Source: Bifidobacterium avesanii
Lineage (GTDB): Bacteria; Actinomycetota; Actinomycetes; Actinomycetales; Bifidobacteriaceae
Direction of reading: 5' to 3'
Length of the DNA: 64,000 nucleotides
NCBI RefSeq assembly: GCF_009299475.1
Contig: NZ_WBSN01000012.1
Span: 1-64,000 of the forward strand
This document shows, piece by piece, positions 7,238-15,100 of the stretch; within the stretch, counting starts at the first letter, position 1, and the number at the start of each line of letters is the position of its first letter. The position numbers and the translations under genes were made by a program. The notes beneath the pieces were generated by a model. The model searched no databases. It had not been told where the DNA came from and worked only from the letters and a program-made list of their open reading frames with translations.

Positions 7238-8254
7238 TCACAGGTATTGTTCGGCGAGCGACGGGCGGGTGGTGCGGTTCACCACGTCGCCGAAGCCGTT
7301 GGCGCGCATCCAGTCGTCGTCGAAGATCTTCTCGAGGTAGCCGCGGCCGGAGTCGGGCAGCAGCACCACGACGAGCTGGTTTTCGTCGAGGTCGTTGGCG
7401 CGGGCGTACTTGAGCGCGGCGGCGACGGCCATGCCGGAGGACCCGCCCACGAGCAGGCCCTCCTCGGCGGCGAGGCGGCGGGTCATCTCGAAGGCCTCCG
7501 CGTCGTTCACCTTGACGATGTCGTCGGTGACGTTCCGGTCGAACGCCTTGGGGTAGAAGTCCTCCCCCACGCCCTCGATTTTGTACTGGTGCACGTCGGC
7601 CTCGCTGGGCGCGGAGTAGATAGAGCCCTCCGGGTCGGCACCGATCACCTTCACGGCCCCGTCGGACGTCTCCTTGAGGAAGCGGCCAGTGCCGGAGATG
7701 GTGCCGCCGGTGCCGATGCCGGCCACGAAGTGCGTGACCCGGTGGTCGGTGTCCTCCCACACCTCGGGGCCGGTGGTGGCGTAGTGGCTCATCGGGCCGT
7801 TGGGGTTGTCGTACTGGTTGGGCTTGAACGCGCCGGGGATTTCGCGGGCGAGGCGGTCGGACACGTCGTAGTAGGAGCGCGGGTCGCCGGGGCCGGCGTC
7901 GGTGGGCGTGACGACGACCTCCGCGCCGTAGGCCCTCAAGACCGCGCGCTTGGATTCGGAGACCTTGTCCGGCAGGGTGAAGATGGTGCGGTAGCCGCGC
8001 TGCTGGGCCACGAGCGCAAGGCCCACGCCGGTGTTGCCGCTGGTGGGTTCGACGATCACGCCGCCGGGCTTGAGCTGTCCGGAGCGCTCGGCCGCGTCGA
8101 TGATGCGCTCAGCGATGCGGTCCTTGGACGAGCCGCCGGGGTTGAGGTATTCGATCTTCACGGCGACGGTGGCCTTCACGCCGTCGGTGACGTGGTTGAG
8201 TTTGACGAGCGGGGTGCCGCCGATGAGTTCGGTGACGTTGTTGTGGATGGTCAT
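7238..8254 (-). CDS. cystathionine beta-synthase / cysteine synthase family protein
   Basis: A 338-residue fold-type II PLP enzyme. GGSSKDR carries the PLP Lys (Lys44), TSGNTG (71-76) binds the substrate carboxylate, and GIGTGGTISGTG holds the phosphate. The spacing and the C-terminal LLPDSGRGYLEKIFDDDWM segment are typical of actinobacterial cystathionine beta-synthases, which join homocysteine and serine. The regulatory Bateman domain is absent, so this is a catalytic core only. It sits upstream of metB in the same direction, giving a homocysteine to cystathionine to cysteine route, with homocysteine supplied by LuxS. An O-acetylserine sulfhydrylase activity cannot be excluded. Confidence 0.88.
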   Translation of the reverse strand: MTIHNNVTELIGGTPLVKLNHVTDGVKATVAVKIEYLNPGGSSKDRIAERIIDAAERSGQLKPGGVIVEPTSGNTGVGLALVAQQRGYRTIFTLPDKVSESKRAVLRAYGAEVVVTPTDAGPGDPRSYYDVSDRLAREIPGAFKPNQYDNPNGPMSHYATTGPEVWEDTDHRVTHFVAGIGTGGTISGTGRFLKETSDGAVKVIGADPEGSIYSAPSEADVHQYKIEGVGEDFYPKAFDRNVTDDIVKVNDAEAFEMTRRLAAEEGLLVGGSSGMAVAAALKYARANDLDENQLVVVLLPDSGRGYLEKIFDDDWMRANGFGDVVNRTTRPSLAEQYL

Positions 8255-8459
8255 GGCTGTCTCGTTTCCTTGAGGTGCGGTCTGCGTGATTTTTGCGGTG
8301 CGGATTTGGTTCGGAGATGAACGGCTTCACGGCTGAGCGCGGGTTGAAACGGGACTCCCGCCCGGCTTGCGGACGGATGCGAATGCAGTTGGATGCACGT
8401 ATGCCAATACAGTTCGGCTTATGCGTGATCGTTGGAATTTGCGAGAACTTCGCGAAGGA

Positions 8460-8486
8460 ATCCTATCTCAAGTTATGCGTTGTCAA
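8460..8486 (-). promoter_or_regulatory. candidate sigma-70 promoter of cbs
   Basis: On the minus strand a perfect TTGACA (8486-8481) is followed after 15 bp by TAGGAT (8465-8460). The spacer is short. If used, it gives a leader of about 200 nt before cbs. The remaining part of 8255-8696 shows no gene and no riboswitch I can recognise. Confidence 0.4.
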
Positions 8487-8696
8487 CCGCTCGCCCTTGG
8501 GGCGTCGGTCAGCGACAACAGCAACACATGAGATACGTCATGGCCACCACCATAGCACCCGTTCCGGCTCCCGCGTGTCGCGGCGTCTCATATGCCGGAC
8601 CCCAGCGGCGGACGGGACCGCCGGGGACGGGCGCACGTCGGCCACCATGCAGACGCCCGTCCGCCCCGCCCGGCCATGCGGCCGTATCCTGTGGTT

Positions 8697-9140
8697 ATGC
8701 CAGACAACGCCTCACCGTCATCATCTTCGCCGCGGCCCATCGTCTTCACCGAGGAGCGCCGCTTCACCGCCGAGCAGGTCCAACGCCTGTTCCTGTCCGT
8801 CGGATGGGTCTCCGGCAGGTACCCCGAGCAGCTGCACCGCGCGCTCATGGGCTCCTCCACGGTCATCTCCGCATGGGACGGGGACCGGCTGGTCGGGCTG
8901 GTGCGCGCGCTCGACGACGGCGCGATGCTGGCGTACGTGCACTACGTGCTGGTCGATCCGGAGTATCAGGGCCGCGGCATCGCCGGCCATATGGTCGAGA
9001 TGCTCAAGGACAAGTACCGCGACTTCTTCTACATCGAGGTCATGCCCGAGGAGAGCAAGAACGCCACGTTCTACGAGGCGCACGGCTTCACGCTCATGTC
9101 CGACGGCGTGGCCATGCAGATCGTCAACCCGAAGTGGTGA
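8697..9140 (+). CDS. GNAT family N-acetyltransferase
   Basis: A 147-residue acetyltransferase. VHYVLVDPEYQGRGIAGHMVEMLKDKY contains the acetyl-CoA pyrophosphate-binding motif A (Q/R-x-x-G-x-G/A), and NATFYEAHGFTLM is the usual C-terminal motif B. The substrate is unknown. The ATG at 8697 begins the conserved region; no Shine-Dalgarno is visible, but TATCCT at 8685-8690 ends 6 nt before it, which suggests a leaderless transcript. It is a single gene, convergent with the oligopeptide transporter operon. Confidence 0.85.
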   Translation: MPDNASPSSSSPRPIVFTEERRFTAEQVQRLFLSVGWVSGRYPEQLHRALMGSSTVISAWDGDRLVGLVRALDDGAMLAYVHYVLVDPEYQGRGIAGHMVEMLKDKYRDFFYIEVMPEESKNATFYEAHGFTLMSDGVAMQIVNPKW

Positions 9141-9170
9141 GCCGGACGGCCCGCTGACGCGTCCGCCGCG

Positions 9171-9968
9171 TCACAGCGAGGCCGCGGCCACCAGCTGGCG
9201 CGTGTAGTCCTCGGCGGGACCGCCCAGCACCGTCTCCGTGGGCCCGGTTTCCACCATATGCCCGTCGTGGAGCACCAGAATCCGGTCGGCGAGGTGCTGT
9301 ACCACGCCCAGATCGTGCGAGACGACGATGAGCGCCATGTCCGGATGCGCGGCGCGGATCGCGTTCAGCGCGTCGAGGATCTGCACGCGTGCGGTCACGT
9401 CGATGGCGCTCATCGGCTCGTCAGCGAGGATCACGCGCGGCTCGGCCACGATGGCACGCGCGATGGCCACGCGCTGAGCCTGTCCGCCGGACAATTCAGA
9501 CGGCAGGCGGTCCAGCATGTCCTCCGGCTCCAACCCGGCCGTGCGCAGCGCCCGGGACACGACTTCGACGGCATCGCCGCGCGAGAGCCTGCGCCCGGCG
9601 AGCACCAGCGGTTCGGCGACGGACCGCAGGACCGTCCAGCGCGGGTCGAGCGAAGCGAACGGGTTCTGGAACACGAGCCCGGATTCCCGCCTCAGGGCGC
9701 GGAACCCGTCCGAGGAGCCGGGCAGACGCCCGCCACGACCCGCCACGACCGGCATGCCCGCATAGGACACGTCCCCGGAGTCCGCGTTTTCCAAGCCCAG
9801 CATGATGCGCGTCAGCGTGGATTTTCCGGAGCCGGAGCCGCCGATCACCGCGAGGCACTCCCCCGCGCCCACCGAGGCCGAGACATCGAACAGCACCTGC
9901 TGCCGTTCGGACGCGCCGGCGCGCGGAAACGTTTTGACGATGTGGTTCGCGGCCACCAGCGCGGTCAT
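9171..9968 (-). CDS. oligopeptide ABC transporter ATP-binding protein (DppF/OppF-like)
   Basis: A 265-residue ATPase, last gene of a five-gene importer operon. Walker A GGSGSGKST, the Q-loop in VFQNPFASLDPR, signature [14 protein letters not shown], Walker B ILADEPMSAID and the H-loop VVSHD are all intact. FQNPFASLDPR is typical of the Opp/Dpp ATPase class. It overlaps the upstream ATPase gene by 4 bp (ATGA), so translation is coupled and the two ATPases probably form a heterodimer at the membrane. Confidence 0.92.
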   Translation of the reverse strand: MTALVAANHIVKTFPRAGASERQQVLFDVSASVGAGECLAVIGGSGSGKSTLTRIMLGLENADSGDVSYAGMPVVAGRGGRLPGSSDGFRALRRESGLVFQNPFASLDPRWTVLRSVAEPLVLAGRRLSRGDAVEVVSRALRTAGLEPEDMLDRLPSELSGGQAQRVAIARAIVAEPRVILADEPMSAIDVTARVQILDALNAIRAAHPDMALIVVSHDLGVVQHLADRILVLHDGHMVETGPTETVLGGPAEDYTRQLVAAASL

Positions 9969-10783
9969 CGGGCACCTCCTTGCTCGACTGTCATCGGTTC
10001 GGCGGCCATCGGTTCGGCCGACAACGTGAGCCGGCGCGCCGACGCCACGAGCCCGCGCGTCGCGTCGGCGTTCGGCGCGGCAAGCAGCCGCGCGGTCCGT
10101 CCCTCCTCGGCCACGGCCCCGTCGTCGATCACGTAGCAGCGCGTGGTGGCGCGGGCGAGCACGGAGAAGTCGTGCGTGATGAACAGCATGGACGCGCCGG
10201 CGTCGTCCACGAGGGAGACCAGCAGATCCACGATCTGGCGCTGGATGATCGAGTCGAGCGCGGTGGTCGGCTCGTCGGCCACGATGAGGCGGGGCGAGGT
10301 GATGAGGGCCGTCGCGATGCCGACGCGCTGCTGCTGCCCGCCGGACAGCTCGTGCGGGTACTTGCCGGCCACGGACTCGTCCAGCCCGACCTTGCGCAGC
10401 ATGGACATGACGCGGTCGCGGCGCTCGTCGCGGCCCAGGTCGTAGTGGAGGCGCAGCGGCAGCTCGACCTGCCGCATCACGGTGGCGACCGGGTTGAGCG
10501 TCGCGCCGGGATTCTGGAAGACCACGCCCACGTAGCGTCCGCGCAGGTCCGCGAGCGTCCGTTCGGCGGCGCCGATCGCCTCGGTGCCGCCGAGCGCAGC
10601 CGATCCGGACGCCTCCGCCCCGCGCGGCAGCAGGCCGAGCAGTGACTTGGCGATCATGGACTTGCCGGAGCCGGAGGAGCCGATGAGCCCCACGCGCTCC
10701 CCGTCGCCGACCGAGAGGTTCACGTCGCGCACGACCGGCCGGCCGCCGATCGCCACGTTCAGTCCGCGGATGTCAACGCCCAT
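9965..10783 (-). CDS. oligopeptide ABC transporter ATP-binding protein (DppD/OppD-like)
   Basis: A 272-residue ATPase that partners the downstream DppF-like protein. Walker A GSSGSGKS, VFQNPGATLNPVATV, signature [12 protein letters not shown], Walker B LIVADEPTTALD and the H-loop FITHD are present. The ATG at 10783 has GGAGGG just upstream and lies inside the end of the permease gene (11-bp overlap). An upstream in-frame ATG at 10816 is less likely. Confidence 0.92.
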   Translation of the reverse strand: MGVDIRGLNVAIGGRPVVRDVNLSVGDGERVGLIGSSGSGKSMIAKSLLGLLPRGAEASGSAALGGTEAIGAAERTLADLRGRYVGVVFQNPGATLNPVATVMRQVELPLRLHYDLGRDERRDRVMSMLRKVGLDESVAGKYPHELSGGQQQRVGIATALITSPRLIVADEPTTALDSIIQRQIVDLLVSLVDDAGASMLFITHDFSVLARATTRCYVIDDGAVAEEGRTARLLAAPNADATRGLVASARRLTLSAEPMAAEPMTVEQGGAR

Positions 10784-11642
10784 CGTCTTCCCTCCGTTCC
10801 ATGCCTCCCACGGCAAGCGCCGAGTTCAGCGCGTCGCCCAGCAAGTTGAGCGCCACCACGGCGAGCGTGACCACCAGTCCCGGCCACAGCACGGTGAGCG
10901 GGAACACGTTGATGAACTTCACGGACGTGGCGAGCGAATGTCCCCAGCTCGGCACGCCCGCGCCCACGCCGACGCCCAGATAGGTGAGCCCGGCCTCGGC
11001 GAGCACGGAGGTGCCGGCGGAGACGGTGAGCTGCACGCTGAGCACCGGGACGATGTTCGGGACGACGTGCCGCGTGAACGCGTACCAGCCGGACGCGCCG
11101 CCGGCCAGCGCCGAGGCCACGTAGTCGCCGCGAGCGGCGAGCATGGCGGCAGGGCGTGCGATGCGGGCCAGATTGAGCCCGTAGGCGATCGAGCAGGCGC
11201 CCACGATCACGCCCACGGACGCGCCGAACGGCACGGTGAGCAGCAGGGCGATGAGCACGGTCGGGATGGAGATGAGCGCGTCCACCACGGCCACGGTCAC
11301 GGAGCCGAGCCCGGCGCGCCGGGAGACCATGCACCCCACGAGCAGCAGGCCCAGCGCCCCGGAGCACACCACGGTGAGCGCGGCGATGACCAGATTGGTG
11401 CGCGAGCCGGCCATGAGCCAACTCAGCACGTCCGCTCCGGTGCCGTCGGTGCCGAGCGGATGCGCGGCGGAGGGCGCCTCCCACACGTGGTAGCCGTCCG
11501 TGGCGAGCAGCGGCTGCGGCGTCCAGAACAGGGACACGGCCGCCACGGCCAGCCACAGGCCGAGCACGACCAGCGCGTAGCGGCCCGATCCCCGCCGCCA
11601 CAGGGCGCGCGGCAGATTGGCCAATTTGGATGGATTCGCCAT
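10773..11642 (-). CDS. oligopeptide ABC transporter permease (DppC-like)
   Basis: A 289-residue inner-membrane permease with about six transmembrane helices. HPLGTDGTGADVLSWLMAGSRTNL is the DppC/OppC N-terminal signature. The cytoplasmic EAA-type loop is GGASGWYAFTRHVVPNIVP, contacting the ATPases. Two adjacent ATGs (11645 and 11642) overlap the stop of the upstream permease; the second has better spacing from GGAG. Substrate specificity is set by the binding protein and is not evident here. Confidence 0.9.
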   Translation of the reverse strand: MANPSKLANLPRALWRRGSGRYALVVLGLWLAVAAVSLFWTPQPLLATDGYHVWEAPSAAHPLGTDGTGADVLSWLMAGSRTNLVIAALTVVCSGALGLLLVGCMVSRRAGLGSVTVAVVDALISIPTVLIALLLTVPFGASVGVIVGACSIAYGLNLARIARPAAMLAARGDYVASALAGGASGWYAFTRHVVPNIVPVLSVQLTVSAGTSVLAEAGLTYLGVGVGAGVPSWGHSLATSVKFINVFPLTVLWPGLVVTLAVVALNLLGDALNSALAVGGMERREDDGR

Positions 11643-12613
11643 CATTCGTCTCCGTTCGCGTTCGTCGCCTTGAGCCGCGGGTCGAGCGCGCGGTGGATCA
11701 GGTCGATCGCCAGTCCCAGCGCGAGGAAGAACGCGGCGAGCAGGAACAGCTCGCTCTGCACGGCGATGAGGTCGCGGTTGCCCACGTCGCCGATGAGCAG
11801 CGCGCCGAGCCCCGGCAGCGCGAACAGGCTTTCCACGACCATCACGCCGGTGATCATCTGCGCGAAGGTGAGGCCCGCCACGGACACGAGCTGCGGGGTC
11901 GCGAGGCGCAGCCCCACGCGCAGGACGGCCTGGGTGCGGGTCATGCCGCACGCCATGGCCATGTCGACCGCGCCGCCGTCCGCGACGTCGCCGACCGCCG
12001 CGCGCGTGTAGCGCGTGATGCTCGCGCCCGCCACCACGCCGGTGGCCACGGCGGGCAGCACCAGCGAGGCCAGCGCGCGGCCGAAGTCATGCCATCCCTC
12101 GGAGGGGAAGCCCTGCGAGGGGAAGAGCCCGATGAGGCCGATGCCGCGCGAGAACAGCAGGATGAGCAGCAGGCCGCTCCACAGGGCCGGCACCGCGCCG
12201 CCGACGATGGCGAGCACGTGCAGGAACCCGCGCATGCGCCGGCCGCGGGCGAGCACGGACGCGCAGCCGAGCGGCAGGCCGATGAGCAGCGCCACCGCGA
12301 GGCTCATGACGATGAGCGGGAACGTGATCGCCGCGCGCTGGCCCACCTGGGCGATCACCGCGCGGCCGGTCAGCGCCGAGGTGCCGAGGTCGCCGCGCAG
12401 CAGGCCGCCGACCCAGTCGAAGTACTGGACGACGAGCGGCCGGTCGAGCCCGAACTGGACGCGCAGCGCGGCGATGCGGTCGGGCGTCGCGGCGGTGCCG
12501 GCCATGACGGCGGCCACGTCGCCCGGCAGGATGCGCAGGGCGACGAACACCAGCACGGAGACGCCGAACAGCGCCGCCGCGAACAGCAGCAGTCGATGTG
12601 CGAGAAAGCGCAT
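11642..12613 (-). CDS. oligopeptide ABC transporter permease (DppB-like)
   Basis: A 323-residue permease. It begins with MRFLAHRLLLFAAALFGVSV and then LRILPGDVAAVM, the conserved DppB/OppB start. TMs are spread through the protein. The EAA-like loop is CGMTRTQAVLRVGLRLATPQL, followed by MVVESLFALPGLGALL. It is the first permease, 91 bp downstream of the binding protein gene and coupled to the second permease through an ATGA overlap. Confidence 0.92.
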   Translation of the reverse strand: MRFLAHRLLLFAAALFGVSVLVFVALRILPGDVAAVMAGTAATPDRIAALRVQFGLDRPLVVQYFDWVGGLLRGDLGTSALTGRAVIAQVGQRAAITFPLIVMSLAVALLIGLPLGCASVLARGRRMRGFLHVLAIVGGAVPALWSGLLLILLFSRGIGLIGLFPSQGFPSEGWHDFGRALASLVLPAVATGVVAGASITRYTRAAVGDVADGGAVDMAMACGMTRTQAVLRVGLRLATPQLVSVAGLTFAQMITGVMVVESLFALPGLGALLIGDVGNRDLIAVQSELFLLAAFFLALGLAIDLIHRALDPRLKATNANGDE

Positions 12614-12704
12614 GGTTCAACCTTAATCGAACGGTCTTGACCGAGCCGGGCCTCCGTCACCCCGGGCGGGGTTCCGGCGGGCTCCGGAGTTCCGGGGGCT
12701 CCGG

Positions 12705-14363
12705 CTACTTGCGGTACGTCACACTGTACAGCGGCAGGACGCTCTGGCTGAGTCTGGACGGGAAGCCGTCGACTCCCTTGGCCATGGCGACGGTCACGCG
12801 GTAGCCGAACAGCCAGTCGGCGGGCGCGTCCTCGGACACGATCCTCGCGGCCTGCCTGAGGTAGTCGTCGGCCTCGGCGTCGGTGGTGGCGGCGAGCGCC
12901 TTGGCGTACAGGTCCTGCACCTGCTTGTTGTCGTAGTGGTAGTAGTAGCTCGGCGTGGCCCACTTGTAGAAGTCGTGGCTTTCGGCGTGGTCCACGAGGG
13001 AGAGCTCGTAGTCGCCGTTGGTGTGCACGTCCTGCAGCCACGTGGAGAACTCCACGTAGTTGATCTTGAGATCGATGCCGATCTCCTTCAGCTGACTCCT
13101 CAGCTGGTCGCCGAGCTCGGTGCCGTACACGTTCGCGTACGTGAGGGTGAGCTGCAGCGGCTTGTCCGCGGTGTAGCCGGCCTCGGCCATGAGCGCCTTG
13201 GCCTTGTCAGCGTCGTGCGGGTACAGGTTCGTCAGGTCCTCGTAGCCGGGGTCCACGGACGGGATCGGTCCGCCGAGCGCCGCGTCCACGCCGCCGCGGG
13301 AGGCGATGATCTGCGCGTGGTCGATGCCGTAGCGGATGGCCTGGCGCACGCGCTGGTCCGCGAGCTTCGGGTTGGCCACGTTGAAGGCGAGCACGAATTT
13401 GTCGGAGCCGTCGTTGGCGGCCACGGTGTAGTGCTCCGGGTCGGACTGGAACGGCTTGGCGAGGGTGGCGGTGATGGGCGAGAGCACCTGCACGTCGCCG
13501 CTCTTCAGTGCGTTGACGGCGGCGTTGTCGTCGGGCAGGAAGCGCACGACCACGTTTGGGGTCTTCGCCTTGTGGTCGGCGCCCCAGTACTTGTCGTTGG
13601 CCTTGAGCACAAGCTTGTCGCTGGCGTCGAAGGAGACGACGTCGTATGGGCCGGAGCCGACCGCGGAGGTCTTGGCGTCGTACTGCGCGTCCTTGTCGAA
13701 CACGAGGCCGGGGCGGCCGGACAGGTACCACAGCATGTTGGAGTCGGGCGCGGAGAGCGTGATCTTCACGGTGTCCGCGTCCACGGCCTCGGCCTTGTCG
13801 AGGTTCTTGACCTGATCGTAGTTGTAGTACTTCTGCGCCTTGAGCTCGTTGATGGACCAGGCCACGTCGTCGGCGTCGAGCGCGTCGCCGTTGGAGAAGT
13901 TCATGTTCTCGTTGAGGTGGAACGTGTAGGTCAGGCCGTCGGCGCTGATCTCCCAGCTCTTGGCGAGGCCGGGCTGCACCTTGTTGTCCGAGTCGCGCGA
14001 GACGAGGCCCTCGTACACGTTGCCGATGAGCAGCTGTTCGAGCGCGGAGCCGGACTGGTGGCGGATGTCGAGGTTGACGGGGGCGAGCTTGATGCCCACG
14101 GTCACGGTGTCCGCGGTCTGCGAGGCGCCGTTGGCCCCTGCATCGCCCGCGCCGGCGTCGGACGCGGTTTTGCCGTTGAAGTACATGGTCACGCCGATGA
14201 TGACCGCCACCACCACGAGCACGGAAATGAGCGAGATGAGCCAGCCCTTGGGCTTGCCGCCGCGGGGCGACTTCGCGCGGGCGTTGAGCGAGGCGTCGGT
14301 GCTGGCCGCGTTGTTCTGCTTGGTTGCGCCGGCGTCGCCGTGCGCACCACTGTTGTGAGACAT
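12705..14363 (-). CDS. ABC transporter substrate-binding protein, family 5, TM-anchored
   Basis: A 552-residue SBP_bac_5 (peptide/nickel type) binding protein. GLAKSWEISADGLTYTFHLNENMNFSNGD and AFNVANPKLADQRVRQAIRYGID are characteristic. It starts at the ATG at 14363 (AAGGAGAG upstream). A disordered 40-residue cytoplasmic stretch precedes one transmembrane helix at about 41-62; there is no lipobox Cys, unlike most Gram-positive homologues. It should be held at the outer face of the membrane by this helix and deliver ligand to the downstream permeases. It is the first gene of the operon. Confidence 0.92.
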   Translation of the reverse strand: MSHNSGAHGDAGATKQNNAASTDASLNARAKSPRGGKPKGWLISLISVLVVVAVIIGVTMYFNGKTASDAGAGDAGANGASQTADTVTVGIKLAPVNLDIRHQSGSALEQLLIGNVYEGLVSRDSDNKVQPGLAKSWEISADGLTYTFHLNENMNFSNGDALDADDVAWSINELKAQKYYNYDQVKNLDKAEAVDADTVKITLSAPDSNMLWYLSGRPGLVFDKDAQYDAKTSAVGSGPYDVVSFDASDKLVLKANDKYWGADHKAKTPNVVVRFLPDDNAAVNALKSGDVQVLSPITATLAKPFQSDPEHYTVAANDGSDKFVLAFNVANPKLADQRVRQAIRYGIDHAQIIASRGGVDAALGGPIPSVDPGYEDLTNLYPHDADKAKALMAEAGYTADKPLQLTLTYANVYGTELGDQLRSQLKEIGIDLKINYVEFSTWLQDVHTNGDYELSLVDHAESHDFYKWATPSYYYHYDNKQVQDLYAKALAATTDAEADDYLRQAARIVSEDAPADWLFGYRVTVAMAKGVDGFPSRLSQSVLPLYSVTYRK

Positions 14364-14486
14364 GCTTCGTCTCTCCTTGGGATTGTGATGTTCTCTTCGC
14401 GCGATTGACCGCCGCTGAGGGTCGATCATCGCCGGCGTCCATCCTACCCAACCCCGAGGCAACCGCCTAATGAGAGATTCGTCACA

Positions 14487-14930
14487 TCATCGCATCGCGG
14501 TGGCGGCGGAGGCCACCCCGCGGCAGCACAGCGCCCCGCTGACGGCGGCCCACAGCACGCCCGCCGCCGCGGCGACGACGGTGACGTGCGTCAGGCCCGT
14601 CATCGCCCACAGCGCGACCGCATGGCCGACCGCCTCGACGCCGAGCGCGACGCACAGCCATCCCGCCGTCGCCGCGGCACGCCTTATCCCGGCGCCGTCG
14701 CGGACCCCGGCCGCCAGCCGGCGCACCAGCGTGATCGCGGCCTCCGCAATGGACAGCATCAGGCATCCCGTCATCACGACGAACGACGTCGCCAGCGGCT
14801 TCGTGTACAGCAGCTCCGGCCAGTTCGCGTACAGCGTGCCCGCCATCCGTGCCGCGGCAAACGTGCCAAGCCCCATGACCGCGCCCACGGCGACTTGCAG
14901 CGACCGAGCGGCCCACGTCGATGTGTTCAT
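14487..14930 (-). CDS. small four-helix membrane protein of unknown function
   Basis: A 147-residue hydrophobic protein with about four predicted transmembrane segments (LQVAVGAVMGLGTFAAA, ATSFVVMTGCLMLSIAEAAITL, AGWLCVALGVEAVGHAVALW, HVTVVAAAAGVLWAAV) and no recognisable domain. The start at 14930 is preceded by a weak GGGGAT; a longer frame to 14996 is open but less convincing. It is divergent from coaBC. I do not recognise the family. Confidence 0.6.
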   Translation of the reverse strand: MNTSTWAARSLQVAVGAVMGLGTFAAARMAGTLYANWPELLYTKPLATSFVVMTGCLMLSIAEAAITLVRRLAAGVRDGAGIRRAAATAGWLCVALGVEAVGHAVALWAMTGLTHVTVVAAAAGVLWAAVSGALCCRGVASAATAMR

Positions 14931-15023
14931 ATCCCCATTGTGCGTCCGAATCCGCCGCGGCGACCATCCCCCCGATCCCGTGCCAAATGCGCACAACCGC
15001 CCGCCTCCGCTCCCCCGCCGCCG

Positions 15024-15029
15024 CTATAC
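15024..15029 (+). promoter_or_regulatory. -10 element of the coaBC-coaX operon
   Basis: TATACT lies 71 bp before the coaBC start and is followed by a GG, as seen before several genes here. No good -35 is visible. Confidence 0.4.
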
Positions 15030-15100
15030 TGGTGGCGGCATCGACGGACGGCGCCGACCGGGATGGACCCGCGGCGACCGTAAAGCGCATCGGAGGTTTC

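Noticed and set aside
8255-8696. Riboswitch (SAM, cysteine or homocysteine type) upstream of cbs
   Set aside because: I could not find the conserved core of any known class. Only a candidate promoter is supported.
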